From positions 9,734,001 through 9,798,000 of the forward strand of contig AP026543.1 of NCBI GenBank assembly GCA_026075535.2: a DNA stretch of 64,000 bases. The letters run 5' to 3'. The DNA is from Tricholoma matsutake (lineage: Eukaryota > Basidiomycota > Agaricomycetes > Agaricales > Tricholomataceae). The notes beneath the pieces were generated by a model. It was not told where the DNA came from, made no database searches, and saw nothing but the letters and a program-made list of their open reading frames with translations. Below are positions 20,852 through 32,190 of this stretch, piece after piece. The translations under genes were made by a program, and so were the position numbers. Position 1 is the first letter of the stretch. Every line of letters starts with the position of its first letter.

Positions 20852-21380
20852 AGAGTCATCTGGTGTAAGTGGCTCATGTCACTGATCAGGCACCAGGGGT
20901 GAGGTGTGAACATGAGGTCCTTCAAATGCTGGAGGTTCAAAAAGCTCCCATGGGAAGGGCAGACATGTTCCAGGCCTATTGTGATTCAAGCCATTTGACC
21001 TGAAAATATGGTTAGACCCAGTAAATAAATGGGTCTTCGAAAGAAACTCACAGGCATAAAGTTGTCAGTGGTAAAGTGTCCCTAGTACTCACAGCAACCA
21101 TCAGCACACCCAAAAGGCTGAACAGACTACAAGATGAGGAGAGCATCTTCAAGTTGGTGTCAGGTTGTCAGATTGGTGTGAGAGATTGGAATAGGGGTTT
21201 TTGGAGGGCCAGCTTGTAGCTATTGACATGGGTGCTTGTGGTCTGAGACATTGGGCAGGGGGGGGGGGGGGGGGTGGCAACTGACACAGATCCACTGAAA
21301 GTGTGTTTGGTTGTGTGCTAGATTACAAACAGCAGGTCCATAGCATTTTATGACTAACCTCGCAACACCATATAATGCAG
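20852..21380. other. Region between Helitron and Gypsy-2; presumed Helitron 5' end
   Basis: No coding signal recognised. Contains a run of 17 G (21258-21274). The Helitron 5' terminus (expected TC after an A) should be in here but I cannot place it. Gypsy-2 starts at 21381. Confidence 0.4.
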
Positions 21381-22566
21381 TGATGATACTCAACCTGGGA
21401 AAACCACCTAAACTGCCGATGAGGCAATCGATGATATTTGCGACAAGTCAGAGGAAGGTTGTGAGTCATTCTGAATGTTCATGGCCCAACCGATGGAAAG
21501 ATGACCAGTTGGTACTAGTCGTGAAGGTAGTGTTATGAGAGATGAGGGCGTTTGGCGCGGTCCAACCAAGTATCGATCAATATCGAGGGCGATCAACAAG
21601 ATTGACGGCAAACAAGTTTATTGTTGATGGTCAATATGTGAATTCTGGGGACCTTTCGATAGGTCGATGGTATACAAAGGGTGCGGCAAATGGCTATAAA
21701 GTGTTGGAAGGGTTGCTAGAACTAATGACAAGAGGATCAAGGGAGGATTGAGGACGTGACTATTGCAGAGGTTTCTTGTCAATCGAGAAAACCCGCAGAG
21801 ACTTAGATTGTTTTTAGAAAGTTGATCGGATGCTTAGAACTGTATACGAGACAATATGTGAAGACGATTTCTTTTTATTTCCCAGTAGATACTACAGAGT
21901 TTTATATGTTTTAAAGAAACTTCCTAAAATGGAATGAGAAACATGTGTAGAACATGAGGCAAAAGATATGAGTTAAGGCACAAGGCCATAAAGGAGACTG
22001 GAATCCAAACAAGAAAGATATATATATCATATGATGAAAGAGTAATAAAAGGAAAGAACTAAAAGAGACTGTCCTTTGTGTATAAACTGCGCTAAGTCTC
22101 ACAATAATGTGTCCAGCAGGTTCTGTGCGTGATAGGGACTTGGAACGAGGCTGACCTATGATCAGCAGGTTTGAGCACGAGTTGGAATATGTCCTAGTGC
22201 ATGGTCCTCCACCATTTAGATAACGAAGGCGGCGCCCGATGTTGCTCATAGTTTCTCGATATTGATTGATGATGCTCGACAATGGTCGACGATACTCGAT
22301 CGCGGTTGCAGCTTGTTCGAAGTTGGTCGGGGATGTTCGATGGTCGTGTAGGGGAATCTTAGTGACCTTTGGGGTAGTCCTAAGGTTGTGCAATGTGGGC
22401 TTTTGATATGATCGATGTCGCTGGTGATGTTTTGACGCAGTCAATATGATATCGCGATCGATAAAGTGGGTTGCGCTGTGTCTGGGATGTCGTAGGAGTT
22501 AGCCAATGTGATTAGAATGATGCTAAAGTGGTGAATCGGTCCTTGAGCCGAGGAGACGACCTATCA
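21381..22566 (-). repeat. Gypsy-2 3' LTR (copy A, 1186 bp)
   Basis: On the plus strand it starts TGATGATACTCAACC and ends GACGACCTATCA. Near full-length copies are B (23299-24486) and D (32515-33704), with a 256-bp partial copy C (32191-32446). A and C share variants (…CCACCTAAACTGCC; GGCCCAAC) that differ from B and D (…CCACCAGAACTGCC; GTCAAACCT), so two subfamilies are present. The LTR abuts the polypurine tract on its right. Confidence 0.9.
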
Positions 22567-22585
22567 TCCTCCCCCTTACTGAAAT
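22567..22585 (-). promoter_or_regulatory. Gypsy-2 3' polypurine tract
   Basis: The minus strand reads ATTTCAGTAAGGGGGAGGA directly upstream of the 3' LTR. This purine run primes plus-strand DNA synthesis in LTR elements (established for the class). An identical 19-base copy lies in pol at 27026-27044. Confidence 0.85.
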
Positions 22586-22714
22586 TCTGACTGTCCCGGT
22601 CAGTCGAGCCGAAACAACCGGGTCATGTGACACTGTTGATTGTTGATTTAAAACACGTCGTGGTTTGAACTTTTCTCTTTCCATTCGATCTTTTCCCTCC
22701 ACCTCCTCGACAAC

Positions 22715-25285
22715 ATGTCCATCCTCGCCGAACTCGCTCTTCCCATCCTCGACCAAGCAAAATCGATGCCCGAGGCTGGCAAAGCCGAGGAACTCGACTT
22801 CGAGGTGTGGGGTCATGCTTTTTGTGAGAAAGTTGTATGTCTTTTCATTTTCTTTGTTTATCTGCTTCCTAACCTCGTTGATAGGCTGAATATGACAATG
22901 TTATCAGATCATTTGATGAGGCACGTGACGACCATGTGCAGGCTATGTTGGATGAGGCGATTGGCCTCTTTGCACCTTTCACTTGTGAGGATTGGGTTTC
23001 CTGGGGTGGGAAGTATCTTTTTGAAGAGTATTCGAGCAAGGTCGAGGAAGAGAGGAAGAGAGAGGAGGAGAGAGTCGGCAGGTGGCCATTGAGGCCAAAG
23101 CGAAGAGGATCGAGGAGTGACGGGAGGCGCTGGTTGAGGCACGTTGAGCATTTTTGGCTGAAGTCCGAGCAAAAAGCGTGTCGAAGGATGAATTCCACAA
23201 TCGTACAGCTGCGCTCGAGCTGATGCGCGTCTCGATCGATCGGGACAAGGCCATGGACGAAGCAGCGCATCTGGTCGATGACACCGGACGTCGAGCGGTG
23301 ATGATGCTCAACCCGGGAAAACCACCAGAACTGCCGATGAGGCAATCGATGATGTTTGCAACGAGTCAGAGGAGGGTTGCAAGATGTTCCAAAAGTTCGT
23401 GGTCAAACCTCTGATAAGATTACTAGTTAACACTAGTTGTGAAGGTAGTGTTATGTGAGACAAAGGCGTTTGTTGTGGTCCAATCGAGTATCGATCAATA
23501 TTGAGGGCAATCAACAAGATCGATGGCGAACGAGTTTTATCGTCGATGGTCGATATGTGAATTATGGGGACCTTTCGATAGGTCGATGGTATACAAAGGG
23601 TGCGGCAAACTGCTATGAAGTGTTGGAAGGGTTGCTAGAACCAATGACGAGAGGATCGAGGGAGGATCGAGGATGCGATGATTGCAGAGGTTTCTCGTCA
23701 ATTGAGAAAACCCGCAGAGACTTAGATTGTTTTTCAGAAAGCTGATCGGATGCTTAGAACTGTATACAATACGATATGTGAAGACAATTTCTTCTTATTT
23801 CCAAGTAGATACTACAGAGTTTTATATGTTTTAAAGAAACTTCCTAAAATGGAATGAGAAACATGTGTAGAACATGAGGCAAAAGATATGAGTTAAGGCA
23901 CAAGGCCATAAAGGAGACTGGAATCCAAACAAGAAAGATATATATATCATATGATGAAAGAGTAATAAAAGGAAAGAACTAAAAGAGACTGTCCTTTGTG
24001 TATAAACTGCACTAAGTCTTGCAATAATGTGTCCAGTGGGTTCTGTGCACGATAGGGACTTGGAACGAGGCTGACCTATGATCAGCAGGTTTGAGCATGA
24101 GTTGGAATACGTCCTAGTGCATGGTCCTCCACCATTTAGATAACGAAGGCGGCGCCCGATGTTGCTCGTAGTTTCTCGATATCAATCGATGACACTCGAC
24201 GATGGTCGATGATGCTCAATCGCGGTTGTGGCTTGTTTGAAGTTGGTTGGGGATGTTCAGTGGTCATGTAGGGGAATCTTAGGGACTTTTGGGGTAGTCC
24301 TAAGGTTGTGCGATGTGGTCTTTTGATACTATCGATGTCGCTGGTGATCTTTCAATGCGGTCGATATGATATCGCGATTGATAGAGTGTGTTGCGCTGCG
24401 TCTGGGACGTCGTAGGAGTTAGCCGATGTGATTAGAATGATGCTAAAGTGTTGAATCAGTCCTTGAGCCGAGAAGACGACCTATCAGCGGATCGTGAAGA
24501 AGAGGAAGGCAGACAAGATGGACGATGAGGAGGAAGGTGAGGATGAACTGGATGAGGAGCCCACGGTCACAAAGCGGGTGCACGTAGAGGAAGGTGAGCT
24601 GATCACCTTCCATGGGCCGGTAAGTCATCATTTTCTTTCGATATCGTTCAGGCTAATCACGCCTTCGATATTGCTTTAGTGTGATTGATGCGCCAGACTA
24701 AGGGAGACTCAGGAGTGCATCATCGAGGAGGGCGCCTCAAAGTGCAAGCGATGCACTCAAGGGCTACAGGGGTGCTACTGGGAGGGAGTGTCGAGGCGAG
24801 GACTCTGACAAGGCGAGTCGAGGAAGAAGGCGAGCTCCAAGCAAGCTACAAAGGATAATGTGGAGTCAACGCAGTTGTCGACTCCCAGACGTAGTAAGTG
24901 ATTCTTCTGCATAACTGATACAATTGCTAATCTGTATGATTACTTAGCAATATGCATCTGGGCTATCCAGCCCATCCAAAACGCGGAGGCTGGGCCCTCA
25001 AAAGTCGACGAGCGCCCAAAACGAACGGTGAAGGCGAAGCCAAAGATGGCTGAGAAGGAGAAGGGGAAGGGAAAGGGGAAAGGGAAAGCACGAGAAGTTG
25101 AACCTGAGGTCGCGGGTATGGTTGAGGAAGCATCAATGGCGGTGGAGGACGAAATGATGCAGTCAGATGCAGCAAGACTCCGTTGTCGATATCTCGTGGA
25201 AGTGCTGGTGCGCAAGAAGTTGGAAGTGGAAGTGTTGATGGAGGAAATAGAGGTGTTGGAGAGGAAGTGGGAGGAATCCCAGTAG
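22715..25285 (+). pseudogene. Gypsy-2 antisense cargo gene: coiled-coil protein with Zn2Cys6-like cluster
   Basis: Opposite strand to gag-pol, between pol and the 3' LTR. Start MSILAELALPILDQ (ATG 22715). Introns with GT-AG ends on the plus strand: 22835-22884 (GTATGT), 24620-24679 (GTAAGT) and 24894-24947 (GTAAGT), all keeping phase. Exon 2 has a Glu/Lys/Arg coiled coil and is interrupted by solo LTR B; removing it with one GCGG joins …RAVER to IVKKRKADKMDDEEEGEDEL. Exon 3 has six cysteines as CX2CX8CX8CX2CX6C (CD-stop-CARLRETQEC…CKRCTQGLQGC), with a TGA where Arg fits. Then follow basic KGKGKGK and a C-terminal coiled coil (VLVRKKLEVEVLMEEIEVLERKWEE), ending at 25285. A nuclear DNA-binding or regulatory role is inferred from the Gal4-like spacing. 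Homologues: 48384 and 56291. Confidence 0.75.
23299..24486 (-). repeat. Solo LTR (copy B) inside the Gypsy-2 antisense gene
   Basis: 1188 bp, same family as the Gypsy-2 LTR but of the D subfamily, with TGATGAT…CCTATCA ends. It is flanked by GCGG on both sides (23295-23298 and 24487-24490). Excision restores the cargo reading frame. No polypurine tract lies on its right side, so it is a recombined solo LTR. Confidence 0.9.
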
Positions 25286-27025
25286 AATTCTGTTTTTATC
25301 ATTTTAATTTTATCATTTTTCGTGTGTCTGAGCGAGATAAGGTTGAAATGAGAAATATCGTGTGCAATCGAAGCCAGAAATGTAAGATATATGCAAAGAA
25401 ACATAGGAAAGAGAGAAAAAAGAAAGTAAGACGGACGATTCATCAAAACAAGACATAGGGGAAAGGCTCAGAACTCCTTCATAGCCAAAAAACCCCATCG
25501 AGCTTGCGCGAACACGTTTTGAACGATATCACAACTTGTAATAGAACACTGTTATAAAATTGAGAGTTTGTTTCAATATCGCAAGTAGAAAAAGAAAAGA
25601 AAAATGGTTTATTCGTCTTCGTCGAGGTTAGGAATGCCCTCGTCGATGTCTCCGTCGACATCCGATGTTGTTCAAAGTTGTTCGAGCCAACAATCATCAA
25701 TATCGAAGAAGTTTGGAGGAAGGGGAATCGATTTCCATGCTAGATAGGGTAGAATTTGGAAAGCTGCTACTGGTTGATGAAGAACTGATCCGTCGAGCTT
25801 GCAAAGAATATAAGCGCCACCATAGTTTCATGCGATGACTATGAGTGGGCCCAGATATCAAGCTCGCATTTTTTGATTAAGAGCTTTTTCAATCTGTGTG
25901 TTTCGCATGAGTACGAGGTCACCTTTTTCGAAATCATAGTCTCAAATCGTTCGCTTGTGAACTTCTTCAAAACGTTTCGCAGCTTCTTGTTGAGTGGTGT
26001 AGACTCTAGAGTAGAGTACTTCGAGATCGGTCGACCATTTCTGTAGTGCGATAGCGCATCGGGCGATGAGATCGGTGGAGGAGAGTATTGAATCGGGTGG
26101 TGGTTGTAGATATGTCGCTTCTGATATGTCGAGAGGGATGAGTGGATGAGAACCCGTGATCGCAAAATATGGTGAACAGCCCATTCATTTTCAAACTGTT
26201 ACCCGTTCTGCCCAAAAGACTGAGTAGGTCCCAACCGACCATCGGGTTTGATCACCATCGATGGCCTTGTAGAGTAATTGTTGTACATCAAAGTGGGCTC
26301 GTTCAATGAGGCCATTGGCACGAGAATTGTACCCACTTATCCGAATATGATTGATATGATATCGCTTCGACAAATACTCGAGAGCAGAAAGGAATGCTGC
26401 GCTGTTGTCAGTAACGATCTCATAAAGCGAGCCCAAATGACAAATGATTTCTTCGAAGATCCAATCGCCAATGGTCTTCACTGTTTCATTGCGAAGCATC
26501 CTGAACTCTGGCCAGTACAATATCAAACATCAACCTTGTACTATATAGCGATATCCGCCGGAAGGCGGCATGTGCATTGTGTCGATGTAGACTTTTCTGA
26601 ATGGAGGAGCGGGTGTGGCAACAATTGGTGGAATAAGAAGATTTTGAGTTTGTCGCAACTGACAGTAGTGGCACATTCGGATGTACCATGCAATATCGGC
26701 TTTCAGGTTGGGCCACCAGAATCGTAGTGCGATGTGAGACTTCATGGCAAAGATCATTTTGTGGCCAATATGGTCGTGCGATGACCGGATAATATCGATG
26801 CGATGCTCTGGAATTGCAACGATCTTGTGTTTGCCATGACGATCTTTTTGCCATAGTTTGCCAGAATCTATAAAGAACTCGGTGCAATATGGCACAAAGG
26901 TAGCATACCCTGTGTCTGATAGATGTGGGGGTTGCACCATATCGTCTAACCATTGATGAATGAGCAGTAATCGTTTGTCTTCTTTCTTTGATTTGTCTGA
27001 TCTAGGTATGTCTTTGTATGAAACG

Positions 27026-27044
27026 TCCTCCCCCTTACTGAAAT
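27026..27044 (-). promoter_or_regulatory. Candidate central polypurine tract of Gypsy-2
   Basis: 19 bases identical to the 3' PPT (22567-22585), located in pol between RNase H and integrase, where the coding strand reads LDFSKGEDV. Central PPTs that start a second plus strand are established in lentiviruses and in Ty1; use here is inferred. Confidence 0.6.
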
Positions 27045-27442
27045 CCAAAGCTTGGGCGAAAGTGGGATAAGTCTTGTGAGAGGGGAAAGGTCAAATTGAG
27101 ATTGGGTTGATTTGGTGAACGAAACCATGTAGTTTGTTGATCCAGTTGCCGAATTCTTCTTCTACTTCGACATCATCATCTTCAGTTTGTCGAGGACGTT
27201 GCGAAAGGCCATCCGGCCCATGGTGCGTACCTGCGACATGAACTAGCGTGAAGTGGAACATTAGAATGGAAACTATCCAATGGTTTATGCGGGCGCTAGG
27301 CGCGATATTGGGATTTGAGAGCATGCCTTTGATATACCTTGCATCGACCTCAACGATAAGGTTTTGTACCCCTATCAAGTATAAACGAAGGGCCCCAAGG
27401 GCTCGATATAGACCATAAAGTTCGAGTTTCGGTTGCAAAAAC

Positions 27443-27886
27443 TAGTGTTTGAAGGTCCAGTCCATGGTTATGTAACAGTCTTTTGGAATTTTAAGATGTA
27501 ATCTGCTTGTTAAAGCCTTACAACTTATCCTGGCATTTCAGGACTTTTTGTACACAATGTCAATATATGATTGAAAAGGTTTGGTCATTATGCCTCAGGG
27601 GTTTTTACAGAATGAAACATATTAAACATAAAACAATTTTTCCAGTCTATACATTTTCTGAGGTTTTGAGAAAAATGTATGAGCTGGAAAAATTGTTTTG
27701 TGTTTAATATGTTTCATTCTGTAAAAACCACTGAGGCATAATGACAAAACATTTTTGGTCCTATATTGACATTGTGTACAAAAAGTCCTGAAATGCCAGG
27801 ATAAGTTGTAAGGCTTTAACAAGCAGATTACATCTCAAAATTCCAAAAGACTGTTACATAACCATGGACTGGACCTTCAAACACTA
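27443..27886. mobile_element. Palindromic hAT-type MITE (444 bp) in Gypsy-2 pol
   Basis: The whole element is an inverted repeat: TAGTGTTTGAAGGTCC… at the left is matched by …GGACCTTCAAACACTA at the right, with arms of about 200 bp meeting near 27665. The flanks are GCAAAAAC (27435-27442) and GCGAAAAC (27887-27894), an 8-bp duplication with one mismatch. Removing element and duplication restores the RNase H frame (ESQFS + QPKLELYG). TIR start and 8-bp target fit hAT. No transposase is present. Confidence 0.9.
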
Positions 27887-30265
27887 GCGAAAACTGTGAT
27901 TCATGGTCATTGAGCATGATCAAGCTGAATTGACTGTAGTATCGCTTTCGAGGGTTATTGTGGTCGCATTGCATTAGGAAATAGCTGATGGCGATGCTTG
28001 ATGTGTCGACTGTGAGAATTACTGGGGTGTTTGAGGTATACTCAATGGCTTGAATTGCTGGCAAGTTTAGGAGTGCATGCTTGAGATCTTCTTGCGCTGC
28101 TACCTGAGATGGACCAAATTCGAAGGGCACATCTTTTTGAGTAAGATTGATTAGCGCAGCTGCTCAATGTGCAAAACTCTGGATGAAAATTCGACAAACT
28201 CCAATTGTTCCTAAGAACACCTTAACTTCTGTGAGTGTACAACACAGACCCCATTTCTGGATCTTATCGATACATGTCGGGTCAGCCATTTGGCCTTGAA
28301 TATTGCATCGATGACCTAAAACAATTATCTCGGGGACACAAGCAAATAATTTCGGTCCAGAGAACGTCCCACCACAATACTTCATGCACTGGATGATGTG
28401 ATTTAGGTTCTTGAAATGCTCCCATATGAATCGTCGAATGCCTGAGTTGTCGACGATCATTTCATGAGACCCACCGATCATCCGATATTCTGATTTTGGA
28501 CCCTTCACCGGTGTGTCGTCGATATATGGGATCGTGATTTGAGGGACCTCAGGTTGTAGGATGAAAGTTATGTCGTCATGTAGGATCGGAACTGAGTTTG
28601 TCCAACCCATCGGTAGGGTGACGATTCGAAGTGTGCCGAATGGGGTCTGGAAAGTCGTTAGATCTTGAGAGGATTCAGATACGAGCCTTTCGTCAAATGC
28701 AACATATAAGTCCAACATTCCACCACAAGCTCATCCTCCAAACTGTTCAGCTAAATGATCGGGGATCAGGATGACACCTGAATGCTGAATTGTAACTTGG
28801 TTTAGCGGCTCGAGGCTGTGGACTATTCGGAGCGATTTTGCGTCTTTCTTCGCAATGCAAAACCATCATGATCGGTATGACAAGTTCGACGACTCGTAGA
28901 CTCCTGCTTCAATCTTCTTTTTCAGCATCTCGCAAATCTGTTCATACAAACCAGGCAGTATGGGGATATTGCGTTCGACCCAAGGGGTATGAGGGACGAC
29001 TGGGAACTCGATAGTGGGGAAGAAATTGGGTTGAAACCTTCCTCGTTCGTTTGCGGTCCATGCGAACCCTGCTTGCTGGTTTCGAATGAAGTCATGCATG
29101 AGGTCTCGTTCTTGAGGCCATAAGAAATTGCCTGGATGATTTTGATCGATGATGTTTTTGTGTTCGAGGTTATATTGAGGAGATGGTTTGAATATCGGAG
29201 GATGGGGATTTAGTGGAGGCATGTCTTTGAGGGGATCGCCCTCGATGCGTTGAATAATTCTAAAATGATCAGGTAGTCCGGCCACAATTGGATGGAACTT
29301 CTGTGCAACTGGTTTATACTTTTTCTTTGTCAATAAATAACTAGACTGTGGATTGTTGGAAATAACTGAGGAAGGGGAAACATACAATCAAGAAGTTCGC
29401 ATAGGTATAAACACCATCGAGGTGTTTCAAGGAACGTGGAACTCGTTGCATGCAGATAAATATAAATCAGAAAGTGTCGCAGATAATTCTTCAGAGGAGT
29501 CAATTTTGGGGATATTTGCAGTGCGCTCAATAAATATAGAGGAGTCAGAAGAGTCAAATGAGATAATGAAAGCACACTGTTCCAAAATTTCATTCTCTAA
29601 CGCTGAAAATCCTCTCGAACTACTTTTTGATGGCGGTGCGATTGAGGTATCGAGGGAATGGTAGCGGTCTGAGTTGAGTTCGGATCGCATATCGTGATGG
29701 TTTGTGCTTCCTTCCGATAGTTTCTAATGACGCTTTCCGTTAAGACATCGAAAGGTCATCCAAGTAGAATATTGTAAGGCCGGGTCCCAAATAATATGTA
29801 TCTGCATGTATAGGGTGATTCCACTGAGATCGCAGGGTACATTGCATGCTAAACCGAGTGTTTCATCCACAGTCCTGTTAGCAGACTGCATTGGAAGCCT
29901 AATCGAGGAGTCATATGCTAGACCAAGTTCGTGGCAAACATCTTCGGCCATCGATATGATCGACGAACCGGGATCGATGACACTTTCTACCTGGTTGTTA
30001 CCATGGACATCCATAATAACTGATCTAATCAATGAAGTTTCTTTAGCAACAATGAAAGGCTGAGGGATTTCACCGGGTTGGAGACTGCTAATATAGGTCT
30101 CATATGGGTCAGGCATGATGATCACATCGGGACTAAACAGGTTCGTCGCATTGTTTCCGGATTGTGGGACTCATTTCGGTGTGACCTGTTCTCTCCATTT
30201 TGTTCGAACCTCGGGTGAAAGCGAGAGTAATTCTTCAGATGTCAGCATGACGATCGGCATCTTCA

Positions 30266-31975
30266 TCAAGCGTGCAAATATATTGTGTGCAATTTTCTCA
30301 TTCTGTACCGGTGCCTGTGTCGCATACGATGGTCCATCTTTTTCCTTACCCTTCGATGCACCAGCGAAGTTCCTTTTGTGTGGTGGCAGATAGGTGTTCT
30401 CCCTGACCGACGTGTATGGGTGTACCGAGGTTTGCATTGGGGGTATGGTGGTCGATGGTGAAGTGGTCGATGCGGGAGACATCGATGTCGATGTTGGAGT
30501 GGTAGTTGAAGTCGAAGGGTTGACCGTTGTCGATGAAGATGTCGAGGGTGGTGGGACTGGAGCAGTAGACGTTGACGATGCAGGGACAGGGTTGTCGTGG
30601 CCAGAACCGAATTTCGAACCTCTTTGTTCGGACGTGAAAATGGTCGACCACTTCGAAGTGCAAATATTTCATGCTCGAGAGCCGCTATTCTATCTTTGGA
30701 GTCAGCTGTCAATGTTGAGTTATGATAAATGCCTTTCGTCTCCAATCCCGATATAGAAATGGCATCTGACTCTGTTATCGAAGTGATCACAGCCAAGGTT
30801 GAACTAGTCAAAGTCGAAGGTGCCGATGGTGCAATGCTGAATAAAAGTGTGGCTGCTGGGGTTGCATCTGGGTTGCATTTCCACCATTCATCGATACGTT
30901 CCTTGATAAACCTGCCAGGGATACTTTGAGGGGTGAATTGTCCGTTTGGAAGTATGATCTTTCCTTCCGTGTTTCGCTTACACTTCCCTTCATTCAAGTA
31001 TGACTGACAAACCATACAGTCAGGAATAAAATGTCCCGATAAACTGCAAAATATGCAAAGGAGTGCGTCAATGTGTGCCTGTCTGTCTGCCAAATTAGTC
31101 CGAGGATTTTTAGTACCTGCGATATGCATAGCAATGGTGCTAGCGAATGGTTCGAACATCGTGTTTAGATCTTCGGTTTTAATCGTAATAGTTCCAGGTG
31201 ATGAGGTGACCATATTTCCGACGTTCGATGTCGAGTGCAATGAGGAAGTTGATTGGTGGATTACTGAGTTTGATGTGTTAGAGCCTGCTAGTACAAATTT
31301 TGCTGCGTCGTGAATGTCGTTGAGTGGATATGGATCGTTGGGATAATGGTCGGGGAACTTGAGTTCAAGTCGTCGAGCGATTCGAGTCCATAAGCCGGGT
31401 TGGAATCCTCAAACATAAGCTCTGCTTTGCTCGGCTTCCGAGATCCTATTCTTTGCTCGCAAAAAGTGAGTAATGTTGTAGAACGCACGATAATACATTC
31501 CTAGATTGCTCGCATCGAATATCCCAACGCATAGCTGTTCTCCCACTAATTTGTCCATATCCAATATGCTCCACTTGCGATCGTCTTCTGAGCCAGGATA
31601 GAGTTTGTGTACTGCTGTTCTGAATTTGTTGAATGATGTGCTGGGTTGATACTCTGGAAGCGATTCCCAGAGTTCTGAAGGATCAATGTCGAGGTAGCGA
31701 CTAGTGTGTTTCTTCATTAGATTCGATTCAGTAACGCTGCAGGTCAGGAATAACAGTTCAAGCTCTTTGAAGTATTGTCGAAGCTCTCGAGGCTGAGTCG
31801 GGTCAAATTTCGGAGCGGTCAAGTGCCCACAAGCTGGCATCGCGGTTTGGGTAGTCATGAATGCGATGACTCTAGGGGTAGGGGTTAAGACTTGTGTAAT
31901 AGATGGTAGAGGTGTTGAAGTTGTTGGAAGGATAAATGAAGAGGTCAATGATAATGACAAAGAAGTAGATGACAA
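30266..31975 (-). pseudogene. gag: Gypsy-2 Gag
   Basis: Minus strand from 31975. It opens with a Ser/Thr/Pro-rich leader, then ACGHLTAPKFDPTQPRELRQYFKELELLF and KKHTSRYLDIDPSELWESLPEY, a Gag core common in agaricomycete Gypsy elements. A TGA at 31409-31411 (RAYV-stop-GFQPGLWTRIARRLELKFP) fits a lost Arg codon; the same frame continues to about 30560. IDALLCIFCSLSGHFIPDCMVC is a zinc-knuckle-like module (CX2CX4HX4C). The frame shifts near 30580 into a Ser/Pro-rich tail (block 30672-30346) and then into the pol frame. Gag assembles the RNA-containing particle. Confidence 0.85.
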
Positions 31976-32190
31976 TGTGGAAGGCGATGATATAGGTGAA
32001 GGAAATAGTCTACAATGAGTAGATTCTGCTTCGGAAACTGGAATTAGAATGTCTCCCGATTGTTCGAGAGATTCGAAGGCGTGGCAAGTATCGATACGGA
32101 GGGTTCTCGCTTGTGTTGGCCTAAGCTGAGGAAGTCAAGGTTGGTCCGACGATGAAATGATTCAGAAACCCTCGCGGTGGGCTCCAAAAA

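Larger units (their letters stand above)
7674..21000 (-). mobile_element. Helitron (minus strand), split by a KDZ transposon
   Basis: Minus-strand coding blocks form one autonomous fungal Helitron: N-terminal region (20851-19739), DUF6570-like region (19739-18615), HUH Rep start (about 18600-17973), Rep continuation with the double-Tyr motif (12009-10497), PIF1-like helicase (10519-8600) and a C-terminal cysteine-peptidase-like domain (8400-7674). A KDZ element separates the two Rep parts. The left (3') end is truncated by Copia-1, so the expected CTRR/hairpin terminus is not visible. The right (5') end lies somewhere between 20851 and 21380 and I cannot fix it. Frameshifts and stops show decay. 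Confidence 0.8.
25480..30482 (-). pseudogene. pol: Gypsy-2 Pol: protease, RT, RNase H, integrase
   Basis: Minus strand. Protease DPGSSI in the block 30125-29724 (CHELGLAYD, MQSANR). RT from about 29387: YKPVAQKFHP, GVYESSNLSYRS-stop-WFC and LPMGWTNSV, with the catalytic box TIPYIDDTPVKGP (28718-28164). RNase H DTSSIAISYFL and LNDHESQFS, then, beyond a MITE, QPKLELYGLYRALG and EVDARYIKGML. Integrase has HDHIGHKMIF…CHYCQLRQ, D in VYIDTMHM, D in EIVTDNSAAF and E in NGLIERAHF; the C-terminal domain runs to about 25560. In-frame TGAs at S-W, G-A (EQFGG-stop-ACGG), H-A and others all fit Arg; a frameshift lies near 29760. All domains are recognisable but none is intact. Confidence 0.85.

Noticed and set aside
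22567..23298. LTRs A and B as the two ends of a small 0.7-kb non-autonomous element
   Set aside because: B has its own GCGG duplication and interrupts the cargo reading frame, and the two LTRs belong to different subfamilies; B is a solo LTR.
27507..27822. Two similar small ORFs on opposite strands
   Set aside because: They arise from the palindromic MITE, not from genes.
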